From the NCBI GenBank assembly GCA_900074885.1, contig FJUW01000002.1, positions 1,253,001 to 1,317,000 of the forward strand: a stretch of DNA of 64,000 nt, in the 5' to 3' direction. Position 1 is the stretch's first letter; the number at the start of each line of letters is the position of its first letter. Below are positions 24,152 to 35,848 of the stretch, piece after piece. Below the pieces are notes generated by a model. It did not search any database and had not been told where the DNA came from. It was given only the letters and a program-made list of their open reading frames with translations. Source of the stretch: Rhynchosporium graminicola. Lineage: Eukaryota > Ascomycota > Leotiomycetes > Helotiales > Ploettnerulaceae. The position numbers and the translations under genes are program-made.

Positions 24152-27100
24152 GATAAAGAATTCTCGATCGAATCTACTTGCTCAAACGATGGTATTGAGA
24201 GCTATGCGAATGGGTCAAAATGTCGAAAACGTAAGGAACAGACGATAGACTGTTTGCTATATACACACGACCTAGTGCATCTATCTGTACTATGTACTGA
24301 CCGCACCTCAAGACATTGACATAAGCCAAGCCCATCCCGCAATTATAGAACTACAACCAAGTAACCTATAGCGTTCGTACGCGCGTGAGAACTTCGCAAG
24401 AAAGCATTTCCTCGTGCACGAGTTTCCATTGCCTACTATGTTCAGTATACCTGCCGAGTGCTAAGACTTCACCCGTTTATCGACTGCGGCGCATGCGGCT
24501 CAATGACGCTGCGCCAAGTATGCATCGCTTGGCCATTGTACGACCGACTTAGTGTATGCCAGAAACTACATGAGATCCTCAGCTTCACATGGCTTGGTCG
24601 TGGTTGAATCGAGATGGATGAACACGTAGATATTCGAGTCTTGGTGGAGATGGTGTTAAAGCGCATGATTAATCGGCTCTAGATGCAGTACTTGGGTCGC
24701 TGCGCTAGGCATCTTTTCGCTCACGAAGCCACGCATCTTCTATGGTAAATATCGAGCGAGATACTACACGATCAACCAGGAGGACGTTGTATTTCCATGA
24801 TATACGAAGATTATGAGTTGAGCGACTCGATACAGACCTCTTGCTTGGCTGGCAGAGATGTACATCTTGGCTCACAATAGTGTTACAAGCTGTGTGATGT
24901 ATGGATATTGTGGCTGCGTTTGACAAATTTCGTAGGCTCCTCATGTAGCTGAAACGGCACAACGGCAAACCAGATTGAAGGCTATCTTGTTTATCAAACA
25001 CAGCGATGCCACGAACAGAAACACCAGAAGCTTGTTCCTCGATAGTCTTGAGCACCCTATTGGAGCGCCTGGCGTCCTCGTACAAGCCCCGACCGCTTAA
25101 TTGATAATTACATCTTACTCGGATACTACCTGCCCATCATCTCGTATGTCGATAGCCAGGAAATTGTGCAATAGTTGATGGATCTCGGGCCATATTGCTG
25201 TGATATGGGCCAGTGGGGCTGGCGGCACCAGAATTCGGGTTTTCATCTCATGACATCGCTTTGTGAATTCGCTGCATTGAGGATGACTTACTTGTTCGTT
25301 GGGCAGAGGGATTGGTAGGAAATCCAGGGAGTATGAATCCGTCACAACGTTGTGTATGAAATATAAAGAGTGATTAATTCTGTGATCACTGCGATGATAT
25401 GATGGTGAAATTTCCGAGGGGCATTGACCGAAACAACAGAATTCGAAGGAAGACTGAGTAATTGTGCATGAAGGAGGCGGTCTTTTACCCCGACAATGTC
25501 AAGATGTCAATCAGATCGTTAACCTTTGCAATGTGAAATCCATTTCTTTTCAGAATAAATGGCATGTTAAATAAGACCAGAAGTGAAGAGCGGCCTTGAG
25601 AACAGCGCTAATAACGGTCAATGGGAAGCAAAACATATAAGTAGAGACCATGGGAAACCAGCGAGCGAACAGCATGAACATATAAACATTGCCTCTCCAG
25701 GTTGGAAAGGCCTGTGACTATTCCGAGCATAGCCATATTACAGAGGCAAGAGCACTATGAATGAGTAGTGATAAGATCTTTCAAAAGTTATGTTGATAAG
25801 CAGGGAAACAACTGTATCTCTGACGAACGGCCGAAGTTTAATGCTTCGGCAGTCAAGTCCAATGGTGCAGTGGAAATTGCATTCTTGTACGATCCTATCA
25901 GTGCCTTTCTTCAATGGGTGGTTCGGGTCTAATTTTCATCATTTCTGAACCAGCTGTTAGAAGGAGGCTGAAAACCAGACTGAGGTAACTATATTAATCG
26001 TTGTAAACGAACTTATATTTATAGCTGACTCGAATGCGAAACTGGGTTTTCCGGGATAGACGCGCTATTCCGCTCCCTAAACTCCTAAACTAGCGTTAAA
26101 ATGTTATATGAGACCTAATGGTTGACTCTTTCTATTAACAGAAAAACGAAAGACAAGCCTCATGGACCTCGATATCACTTCCACTGAAATCAAGTTTTAT
26201 AGACCTCGTTTCTGTGCAATTCTACTATTCTGTTTTCAACACAGCCTCTCGGTCAGACCGTCTCGATTCTCTCAGTTAAGAATCGATCAGCGATTCTAGA
26301 TCTGATCTTCGTGGCTGTAGGTTCGTTGAAACAAGGAAGAGATACCTGATGAGCCCGTGGGTTTGCAGTTGACGGGATGATTGGATGCGAAAAAAGGCAA
26401 ATCGAGATTCAGTCGAGATTCAGTCGAGATTCAGTATGGGCAAGGTTCGTAATGCGGCCCTCAGGGGCGAACAGGGTTCGGGACGGGGCAATAGATAAGG
26501 AAGAGCTTATTTTGATCTGGTATAAGGTTCATTGTTTGCAGTTAATTTGAGATGCTTTCTTTTGATTTCCCTGGTCGAACTGCCAACACAGCAATCAAGT
26601 AAATAGGTAAGACCCATGAGTACCTGGAACGGTCTTGGCTTGCTTGAGCCTCGTATGTGGATCTTCCGGCCGGAGCGAGCCTCTGTGCACAAGTGCTTTA
26701 TGTACGCTTCTCGAATTATACTCAGTAAATATGCTTCAGTAGCAACATTGCTCGCGCCCTTTGTGCAGAGTTTTAGACATGACGTCGTTGTACCTGTCGA
26801 GGTTGAATGTGGCGTCTTGGCAGGACCCACCAGATCCTTTAGCAGGCGGGTCAAGATGGAAGCTTCAGCCAATGAAATGGTCGTGCAGAGCTGAGCTCCA
26901 CTCAATCTAGCTAGTATGGGTGGGGTGGAATCTGTTTTCCCGTCGACGGCCGATCGACGTTGAGAAGTTAGACCAGACAGCGGTGGCTTTAGACTCTTAT
27001 CAAAACCTTCTAAATACCCACCCCACTTGGTAGATATAGATTTCGTGCCTACGTTGACTTGGTCATTATTGTCTATCTGTCCGATTCCCTTACCAAGTAC

Positions 27101-27487
27101 TTGTATATATACACTTCCAATTGACATCTTCGTCTGCAGAGACTCAACCGTCGTTCGCTTCGGACTTTCTACTACATCAACAAACAAATACCCGGCAAGG
27201 AATCTACTGTAGCGCCCACCATACCTAGCGAATTCAACGAGCGAAGATTTCTGCGAATATCCGCCATCTACAGCTCCGTACGACCAGTCTGGTTATGATT
27301 CCTGCTTCTGCCATTCGGAGTTGCCAATATACTTGAATTTCTACCACTTGAAGCTTGTTGCATCCTTATCTTCATCCTCCTGCTGTGCAGGTCTTTGTCC
27401 GATTCGAGATTGAACTCTTTCAACTACTCATTTCCAGGACAACATTCGATTTTCATTCATTCGCTTCGGCACAGCTGAAAAGCCAAC
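24152..27487. other. Intergenic region with weak open frames
   Basis: About 3.3 kb without a gene I can support. Two adjacent minus-strand frames (24705-25085 and 25115-25345) could be joined by a short GTAAGA intron, but they start only with GTG/TTG and match no family. A 226-codon minus-strand frame (26507-27187) overlaps the likely promoter of the channel gene and has no domain. Three copies of an 11-bp unit (CGAGATTCAGT) lie at about 26403-26434. The last 300 bp are the probable 5' leader of the channel gene. Confidence 0.45.
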
Positions 27488-30400
27488 ATGTCGACACCCA
27501 TCCATGAAAAGGAGCAATTCTCCTTTCCTGCATTTGCACCAGATCCGCCGAATAGCAGCAGCCACGGTGCTCAAATTCCCAGCAGTCCCCATCACGAGAG
27601 ACGTTCTTCGGACGAGGACGGAACTTTGCAAGATCACGAAAACGACGAGATAAACCGGAATTATCTACGAGTTACAACCAGCTACACCGATGGGCCGGAT
27701 CAAATCGAAATGGAGAATAGGTCACCGATGTCGTTAACACAACAGAAAGAGCAGTCACGCCGACTCGACGACGATCTGGAAATGCTGCGTGCCGAACGAG
27801 TAGTCTCAATAGCCGAAAGAACAGAACCTGATAGCCTTGGGAGATCGAAATCTATGGCGAGGTCGAGGTCGAGAACAGCTGCAGAACCAGAAGACGACTT
27901 CGATGTGGGTACGACACCGTTACACGAGAAAGCCAAAATATACAAACCTCCTGCGCATCCCACCACGAAGATTGCCAAGATGTTCAAGAAAATCCACAAC
28001 TCGATTTTCTTGGTTCGCTGGTTCTTCTATATAGCGCCTCTTACTATACTGTTGTTGATTCCAACTCTTTTCGGTCTTTTTCTTTTCAAGGATGCTACGG
28101 TGGGAGACACGCACCTCTTCTGGTTTGGTATTTGGTTGGAAATAGTTTGGTTGACACTTTGGCTAGGTAGAGTAAGCATTTCCCAACATTCGAGCAAGTT
28201 GAGTAAATGCTAACCAGTATTTCTTAGCTCATCGCAAAGTGTCTGCCATACCCCTTGGGTCTGATATCTAGCCTATTCACCAATAATAGTAAGAAATGGA
28301 GGGATCTAGGAAAGGCACTCGAAGTGCCAGCTTCACTTTTTTTCTGGGGTCTGGCAATCGAGGTTTCCTTCCTGCCGACTATGAAGAACCACCACCGAGG
28401 CGGTAACAAAGCCACTCTACCATGGGAAACCACTGTCAACAAGATCATCATTTCCATTTTCGTTGGACTGACATTGAACTTCTTTGAGAAGATCATCATA
28501 CAGCTCATCGCCATTAGCTTTCATCTCCGAACATATGCTGATAGAATCGAGATCAACAAGTTCCAGATTCAAAGTCTGGTCAAGCTGTATGTATACTCCA
28601 AGGAAAAGATCGCAATGCAGGATTCAGATTTCGAGGTCGGTAAAACCGGACCCTCTTCTGGAGCCAGAACGCCCATGCAGTATGTCAACAAAGCCCAGAA
28701 GAATGCACGTCAGGCCTTTAACAAGGTTGGCGACGTGGCTGGAAAAGTAGCTGGGGATTTCGCGGGCCAAGCTGTCAAGACCTCTACTCACCCTCATCAA
28801 GTGTAAGTCTTTTCTTCTTTTCCCATTGCTCTCTCTAATGATGCCAGGGTTCTCCAACTATTGAACAGCACTAGTGGCTCTCAAGTACTAGCCCGCCGGC
28901 TATATCGTACTTACGCGCAGGAAGATCTAGAGACGGCATCTGCTGAGGATCTTCGACCTGCATTTGACAATGACGAGGAATCGACTGCTGCCTTTTCCAT
29001 GTTCGATAAAGATCTTAACGGTGATATCTCGATGGAAGAATTGGAAGCCGTTTGTGTCGAAATTGGTCGAGAGCGCAAAGCCATCACAGCATCTCTCAAA
29101 GATCTCGACTCGGTCGTTTCAAAACTCGACGATGTGTTCATGTTCATCGTTGTTGTCATCACGATCCTCGTTTTTATCTCACTGATCTCGACCTCTGCAT
29201 CTGGAGTTCTAACTTCAGCCGGCTCTACTCTTCTGGCACTCTCTTGGCTATTTTCTGCTACAGCTCAGGAGTTTCTCCAGTCGGTCATCTTCGTCTTTGT
29301 CAAGCATCCTTTCGATGTTGGTGACCGAGTTACCATCTACGGGAATACCGGAGCCAACATGAAGGGAGACGACTACTTCGTGAAGGAGATTGCACTTCTG
29401 TATACCGAATTCAAAAAGATGGAAGGTCACGTCGTACAAGCACCAAACAGTTATCTAAACACTCTATTTATCCTCAATCAACGCCGCTCTGGAGGTCTCG
29501 CAGAAGCCGTTCCCGTTACCGTCAAATTTGGCACAACTCTCGATCAAATCGATGCACTTCGCGAACGTCTTCTCGAATTTGTCACTTCCGAGAATCGCGA
29601 ATACCAGAAGAATATCCTGACCGAGCTTCGAACTGTCTACGAATGCCATTCCATCACTCTCAACGTTGTCTTCTTCTATAAATCTAATTGGCAAAACGAA
29701 CTTCTCCGTCTCCAGCGTCGCAACAAGTTTATCTGCGCCTTAATGGTCACCATGAACGAACTCGGCATCGAAGGCCCACGCATGCGTCTCGCAGGAGCAA
29801 CCGAGAACTTCCCCATGCATCTTCACGACGCTTACGCCCATACCACTCCAGGACAGGGGCCAGACTCCAACCATCCAGACGATGGACCAGGCCCACGTTC
29901 CGGATCTCTTGCACGCGAAACGCCTTTCGATAGCACAGCACCTCAACAGCCAGTACGTTCTCACGCGTCTATCCTCCGGAACAGGACAGACTCTGTCTCA
30001 CGCCATCGCGGGGAATCGATCGGCCAAATGGGCAAACGCGTTGATTTCTCGCTCGGCATGTCTGCCATCTCGTCCGGTGCTGATTTCGGCGATGTTTACG
30101 AGGATCGCAAACCCTTCGTTCCGCCTCCGCGTATCACTACCACTTCTGCATCGTCTGCCACTGGTCACCACAGCTCAAGCAAAGAGCGCACTAGCAAAGA
30201 CCGCCGTGGAAGCGAGGAAGAGCTGCATCGGACTAGTACTCGAGACTCGCAGTTCAGTAATGGAGGCAGTGCCAAGACTCATAAGAACCGTTTCTTCGCT
30301 CGCAATCGCTCCAAATTAGGGACGGCTGAAGAAGGCACCATATTAGAGGACTTGGAGGCTGGGACGAGAGAATTTGGCAAGGAGGATTTGCCTGATATTC

Positions 30401-30627
30401 CAGAGGCCAGTGGGAGTCTTTCGGCGCATCTGTTAAGAGAAGAGGAGAGAGATAGGGAGGGGAGATTTGGCGGTGGTGTTGCTGGGGACACTGGTGGGAG
30501 AATTGATCCCAGGACGGGCATCGTGAGTCCCCAGGCGGTGCAGAGGGATAGTGCGGCTGAGAGGGGGGATCTGCCCATGAGTAGTGGGCCAAGGAGAGCG
30601 ATGACTGAGAATTTGAAGAGGAGGTAG
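27488..30627 (+). CDS. MscS-family mechanosensitive channel with EF hand (Msy1/Msy2 type)
   Basis: Three exons (27488-28171, 28228-28802, 28848-30627) with 56- and 45-nt introns give 1012 aa. Fungal Msy channels sit in the ER or cell membrane and release calcium or osmolytes under membrane tension. The N-terminal 165 residues are disordered and Ser/Arg-rich. Transmembrane helices follow, including [36 protein letters not shown] and [20 protein letters not shown]. An EF hand lies at about residues 472-484 ([12 protein letters not shown], with the acidic ligands present). Another hydrophobic pair then leads into the pore helix and MscS beta domain ([30 protein letters not shown]). The C-terminal 300 residues are a polar, Ser/His/Pro-rich tail, probably a phosphorylation target. 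The EF hand before the pore helices is diagnostic of the fungal Msy subgroup. Confidence 0.93.
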
Positions 30628-31369
30628 AAAGATGACAAGAACGGGACGGATAGTTGATTTAGCGGGAGTTTTGAATTTGGTCCCGGGAATGGATCTGGAT
30701 CCCGGAGTTGGATATGTGGTAGCATGTGGGAGAGATATCTAGAGAAAGCAGTAATGATCAACTGCGGTACAAACCATTATAGAGTACAGTAAAGAACACC
30801 ATAACGTTAACGTTATGATAAACGTAAGATAGACGATAGAATATAGACTAGATCGATAGACTGATAGACTTTATAAATGTATGATATAGACTCTAGATTT
30901 CCTCGCTTGCTTTGTTTTGTATCATACGCTCGCTCGTTGCTCATGAGGAGAGAGGGAGTGTGTGAGGCTGGGGTGAACACTCATCCCAACCCATCATCAA
31001 CAACTTAACTCGGATATACTACCTACCGTATTAAGGATTACGAGGGGCGTCATCTCATAAAGGCTATTGTGATATGTGTCTAGTAGAGTCGAAACTTACT
31101 ATCGGAGGAGCTGTAGTTTTTTTTTTGTTTTTTTTTGTGCTACCTAGCATTCTACTTCTATGCTCCTGTCAATCTAATCTGTTCTTTTAGCTCGCATGCA
31201 TGCTCCTGCTTCACTACAGCACATGAATACATACGACCTATCTTGCGTCGTTTCTTGACCTGGTGGTCGAGAGCGCTCTTTGACAGGACTCGTACAGTGT
31301 TGCGCTTGATTGAAGTACAAGATATAAAGTATGATCAAGGTACGAGTTCTTGTTCATTCATTCGTTCAT
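30628..31369. other. Convergent 3' flanks
   Basis: Region between the convergent channel and methyltransferase genes. It holds T-rich runs (31117-31137) and A/T-rich sequence that would serve as polyadenylation signals for both. No gene is seen. Confidence 0.5.
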
Positions 31370-32228
31370 TTAGGATTTTGTAGGCTTATGATAGACCATC
31401 AGATCCATCAATACATCTTTCCTAGCCGGAGTGAGATATTCAGGATAGAACTTGTGACAACAGAGCACCACGCCGTTCTCCCATAGTCTTGTTAGGATCT
31501 GTTTATCTGAATCAGCTCACTTCAACTTTTAATTTATTTCCTATGACGACTGTCTTTGCGAAATGGGAAAGGGAATGGGAAAGGGACACATACCGCTCTC
31601 ACGGTTGACATGGCAAGTTGTTTCGGCACCAGGTAGATAAACATGTGCGTAACGGCATGAGAATCCATCAGCGTGCTCGCAAGATCATCGCTATCGTCGT
31701 TGAAATTGTAGACCAGCCATTCGGCTTTCGCACCTTGAGTGTGGGAATTGAGTCCTGCGGTCTTGATCAATTCGGCGTCATAGTCGATTCCGACGCCTTG
31801 GGCTGTGGAGAGGTTGTCGAGCACGCCGTTGATGTGGCCGAGTAAGCCGAGCACTTGATTCACTATCAGTACAGTACTCGACTTTATAGCACATGGCGTG
31901 TGTTTTTATTAGTGGGGTGATACCTGGATTGTACCATGTATCTGAGAGGGAGAATCTCATAAGGAGCAGGATATAGGTAATCTACATTTGTTGGCTTGTC
32001 TTGTCTCGCTATCTTACGGAATTCACCATCGCCACAGCCAAGATCGCAAATGACCGTCGTTGCTGCTTTCTGGTCTTTCAGAGCATGCTCGAGCGCCATG
32101 AGCGTGGCTGCTGCGCGCATCGTGCCGGGTCCTGTTTCGATATAGGGAGCGACAATGCCGCTGTATCCAAAGGGTATGTAATCCAGATCTCCGAATGCAA
32201 ACATGGGCTCGCCATCTGAGTCTTCCAT
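31370..32228 (-). CDS. SAM-dependent methyltransferase
   Basis: Three exons (32228-32018, 31862-31594, 31498-31370) give 202 aa. The first intron (155 nt, GTAAGA...GATAG) is needed to place motif I (VICDLGCGDGEF) about 25 residues before motif II (GVGIDYDAELI), the spacing of class I Rossmann methyltransferases. Later blocks are AKAEWLVYNFNDD and the motif IV-like VTHMFIYLVPKQLAMSTVRA. The last exon contributes the strand and helix ENGVVLCCHKFYPEYLTPAR. The N-terminus (YIPFGYSGIVAPYIETGPGT) resembles FAM173/ATPSCKMT-type lysine methyltransferases, so a small protein-lysine methyltransferase is possible, but the substrate cannot be deduced. The open frame extends upstream without an ATG, so the start at 32228 is preferred. 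Confidence 0.75.
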
Positions 32229-32714
32229 GGGAGTAAGTGGTAGTGCTGAACTTGGCTTGGGTTGGATGAGGTGATTCAGAGGATGTTGAATGTAGGATGA
32301 GTGGAGGTGGAGGGAGAACCTTGGAATGGAAAGCTCGCTTGCCAATACTGTAGCGCCAAATAAATCATTTGCTTAACACGTGAGGCTTCGGGGGTCTCGG
32401 GCCTGTGCATGCAGCGCCTGGAGGCTCATTCCAGCGCCTCTTCCAACGAAGCGTGAGACAAAGCGGGGTGTTCGAATGATGCGACCACTGCAGCCACTCA
32501 CGAGGTCGAAATGATATGGATATAGACTATTGATATGATCCCAACCTTTGATTCAAATTGAATTGAAATTAAAATTGCGACGATATGAACACACAAAGAG
32601 ATGTCCTGTGGAAAGTCCTACATTGCTCGCTAAACTTCACCATAAACAAACCTCCTCCTTTGCTTTAGAAAGTAAATATCAAATACCGGTAGTCCTTCTC
32701 TCGAGGACTTCTTG

Positions 32715-34990
32715 CTACACCGCGCCTTTCGGATCCTCCCACTTCGCATTCCAGAGCTTCTTTCTCAGAACCATTCCTACTTGGTCCCATTCCACGATAA
32801 CCAAACTCTCCACACACATTTGCGAACTCCTCAACGAACCACGCTCTTCCCAGCCATCCATGTGCAGCAACAGCCCCAAAAAACACAAACCCACAGCAGC
32901 GTCTCCTCCTTCTGAATATCATACTCCAATATCTCATTCTCATATCCAAGCAGAAAAGACCCCATATTCTCTTTCAGTCTCGACAACTGAATTGAAATAG
33001 CACCAGCACCAAACCCCTGAATACTCAAACAAGAATCGACAAAAATACTCGCTGGTAGAAAACTAATCGTGTCTAATCTGCCAGCCTCCCCTGTGGGCGG
33101 ACATTGATATCTGCATATCAAACTACGCTGCACGAGATACGTCTTCTCGCTGTACCACATGTTATCAATCTGCTCCGCGTTTTTCAGATCGTCTGATTCA
33201 AGGATCGCGGAGAGGTATCGTATGTCGATGGATATACGCAAGACGTCGGTATCTATGACGCCCCATGTTATGGCGCGGTTAGGACATGGTAAGGAGGGGG
33301 AGGATAGGACCGTTTGTACCGGCTGTCCAGGTGTGGAACGCTATAGCTGGGGAGGGGAGGTTGAATTGGAGAATATTGGAAGTCGTGATGAGAATACTTG
33401 AGGCGTTGAGATCGGCCCCTTTGTTGGATATGAGCTAGGCACTGCAACAAAAGGTGTGTTCGAGAAAGAATGGGCACTTACAAGCTATCATGCGTTAAAG
33501 CGAGGCAGGGAGCCTGGCGTTGAGAAGTCCGCCACGGAGGTTGACCATTTGCTCAAGGCCGCTGAGATAGACTTTCACGGCTGGCACGTTGCCGTTAATG
33601 ATCCAGTAAATGTGTCACGTCAGCTGTTTTGTTTTGTTCTGTTGGACGATCAAACACATCATCTCTCGTCTTTGTATACGCGATCCAGGATCCGAGGACA
33701 TGAATCAGACTCACTCGCTTCCTAAAGAACCATTCCAGCCACAGCAGCAATAGTCCCATCACTCATCCTCTAAGCCGGCAAATGCAACCTCTCATTCGCG
33801 ATCTTGATCGAAGCAGCTGTGAACGAGAACGATTCCATTAGATCACCTTGGCTGGTCAAAAGACGATACGTCTCTGCATAGTGTGAAAGCACGACGTTGA
33901 AGATCGCGAGGTCAATTAGAGAGAGTGCGAACCAGGGTTTGCGAACTGATATCATGTGGGAAGTGCATCGGCTTTGGGCTGTGACTGTGAGAGATTTAAG
34001 TAAGTTAGATGTGATCGCGAGGTCAATTAGAGAGAGTGCGAACCAGGGTTTGCGAACTGATATCATGTGGGAAGTGCATCGGCTTTGGGCTGTGACTGTG
34101 AGAGATTTAAGTAAGTTAGATGTGATCGCGAGGTCAATTAGAGAGAGTGCGAACCAGGGTTTGCGAACTGATATCATGTGGGAAGTGCATCGGCTTTGGG
34201 CTGTGACTGTGAGAGATTTAAGTAAGTTAGATGTGATCGCGAGGTCAATTAGAGAGAGTGCGAACCAGGGTTTGCGAACTGATATCATGTGGGAAGTGCA
34301 TCGGCTTTGGGCTGTGACTGTGAGAGATTTAAGTAAGTTAGATGTGATCGCGGATGTATAGTTGGTAAGGGAGCGTACAATTGTGTTGGATGAGAAGGCG
34401 AGTTCGGTATGGTGTATGTAAGGGCAGATAAGCCATCAACGGGTCCAAGATCGAGCTAGCCAAGCCAGGGTAATACAGATGATACTGAATAGTAGAAGAT
34501 TCATCCAGTAGTCCTAATTCTACGCTCAATTTCCCTATAGAATCATCTTGGCCACCTCTACTTGAAGCAGATTCAAACCCCTTGCCTCCTCCCACATGAG
34601 AACCCAACCTCTTCAAATTTCCCGGAACAGGTTGCATCTTTGACTTATCCTCTAAATCCTGGAGAGCTCTAGGCAGTAACTGGAATCTCTTGGTCTGCAA
34701 AGCTTGCTGTACGACTGACGGGCTAGTAAGCTGGCTTACATCACGCTTCACTACTTTTGCGGATAGCTCTTTACGTTTGTGTCTACGATTCGTGTTCCTC
34801 CTCATAGTATGCTTGCGGACTGCGTGACGATCATTTTCATTTGTTCTATGAGTATTGGTCAAGGAGATGAATTCGAAGGTCCGGTCTGCCGCTTGAGCTT
34901 CTTCGTGTGCTTGACTTGTGCTCGTCGGGTTAGCAGGGTCCACTTTGGATGTTGTCGGAATATTGACTGTAGGCGTCTTGAAGAATGTTT
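32715..34990 (-). pseudogene. Decayed fungal transcription-factor-like gene
   Basis: Pieces of one protein of the widespread fungal transcription-factor-domain family occur in order on the minus strand. The N-terminal basic block FISLTNTHRTNENDRHAVRK includes the RKHTMRRN pattern (about 34940-34780). Then come LASSILDPLMAYLPLHTP; KPWFALSLIDLAIFNVVLSH; SFTAASIKIANERLHLPA; SDGTIAAVAGMVL; KVYLSGLEQMVNLRGGL; the 33240-32880 block ITWGVIDTDVLRISIDIRYL; the frame-shifted GAVAAHGWLGRAWFVEEFAN; and finally VEWDQVGMVLRKKLWNAKWE to a stop at 32715. Damage comprises in-frame TAG at 33770-33772 and at 33722-33724, a frameshift near 32875, and another near 32800. No ATG is found at the 5' end. Several normal introns are still recognisable. 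The locus is therefore probably non-functional, though sequencing error has not been excluded. Confidence 0.7.
33902..34345 (-). repeat. Four-copy 111-bp tandem repeat inside the pseudogene
   Basis: Four essentially identical 111-bp units start at 33902, 34013, 34124 and 34235, with the first 7 bp of a fifth at 34346. Because 111 is divisible by 3, each unit stays open on both strands. On the coding (minus) strand each unit encodes 37 aa, including KPWFALSLIDLAI. Each also contains a branch-site-like CTAAC and a CACAG splice acceptor. Near-perfect identity means the amplification is recent. Confidence 0.95.
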
Positions 34991-35848
34991 CAAGAGCAAT
35001 GTCTCGAAGTTATCTTGCGGTGCTTATACATGCTTCTAAGACTGAGTGTCTTGTATGTATTGAAATATTTCAGATCTTTGTATATTGTTGACCTTGTTGG
35101 CAGGTGCTTGTCCGCATTTGTCGCTGGGTGCAAATGACTTTCAGGATTACCTTGGGTTGGCTTGAGAGGCCGAATCGTGGAGGCGAGAAGCAGCATTACT
35201 GCAGCTTGCATAAGGCCACTGTATTGGGAATCTCTTTTAGGTGCCAAGTCTCATGTATCTTGACATTTGTATTACATATATACGCATTGCTAGTTTACAT
35301 GGAGGCTTACCGATTTCTTGCCATTACGTAAACCTTTTTTATTCAGTGCGTGAAGTATAGTAAAGGAGATGAATGGAAAGAGATACGGGATTCAATGAAA
35401 TGACCTGGTTAGATTCATCCTTCCTATTTCGGTTCGCAACCACAGTTATGGATTTCCGATTCAGATTCACCGAAAGATGTTTCTGGTGTGGTTGATTCGA
35501 ACAACCTTACCTGAGGTGTTGGTCTCGGATGTAGAAGTTTCAGCTTGAAACTTATGATCAAGATCTAGCGGGTGGAAATTTGTACTGCGCTGTAGAGGAG
35601 GGATTTCCTACCATGTATAGAGGGCTTGAGTTGGTTTTATTTGGATTTGTATTGATTGCCACATATAGGTAGGAGATTAGCTCATGAAGCCGCCCCATGC
35701 TTTATCTAACCTAGCCCCCGTCCAACAACGCCCAGTGCTTCGAAACATAGCAATTACCATATAACCCACCAACGCCTAAACCATCCATTCAAACATACAA
35801 GCAAGAAACGAAAAGAAACAAAAAGGTACGAATCTCATGCCGAGTCTT
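34991..35848. other. Intergenic region
   Basis: Between the 5' side of the decayed transcription-factor-like gene and the 3' end of the ENA ATPase gene. No gene is seen. It presumably contains the former promoter of the pseudogene. Confidence 0.45.

Noticed and set aside
24705..25345. Two adjacent minus-strand open frames joined by a possible GTAAGA intron
   Set aside because: Neither frame has an ATG start, the translated sequence matches no family, and composition does not look coding. At most a relic.
26507..27187. 226-codon minus-strand open frame upstream of the channel gene
   Set aside because: No recognisable domain, low-complexity Ser/Thr composition, and it overlaps the expected promoter and leader of the divergent channel gene.
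33897..34361. 154-codon plus-strand open frame through the tandem repeat
   Set aside because: It is open only because the 111-bp unit is a multiple of three. The transcription-factor family match is on the minus strand.
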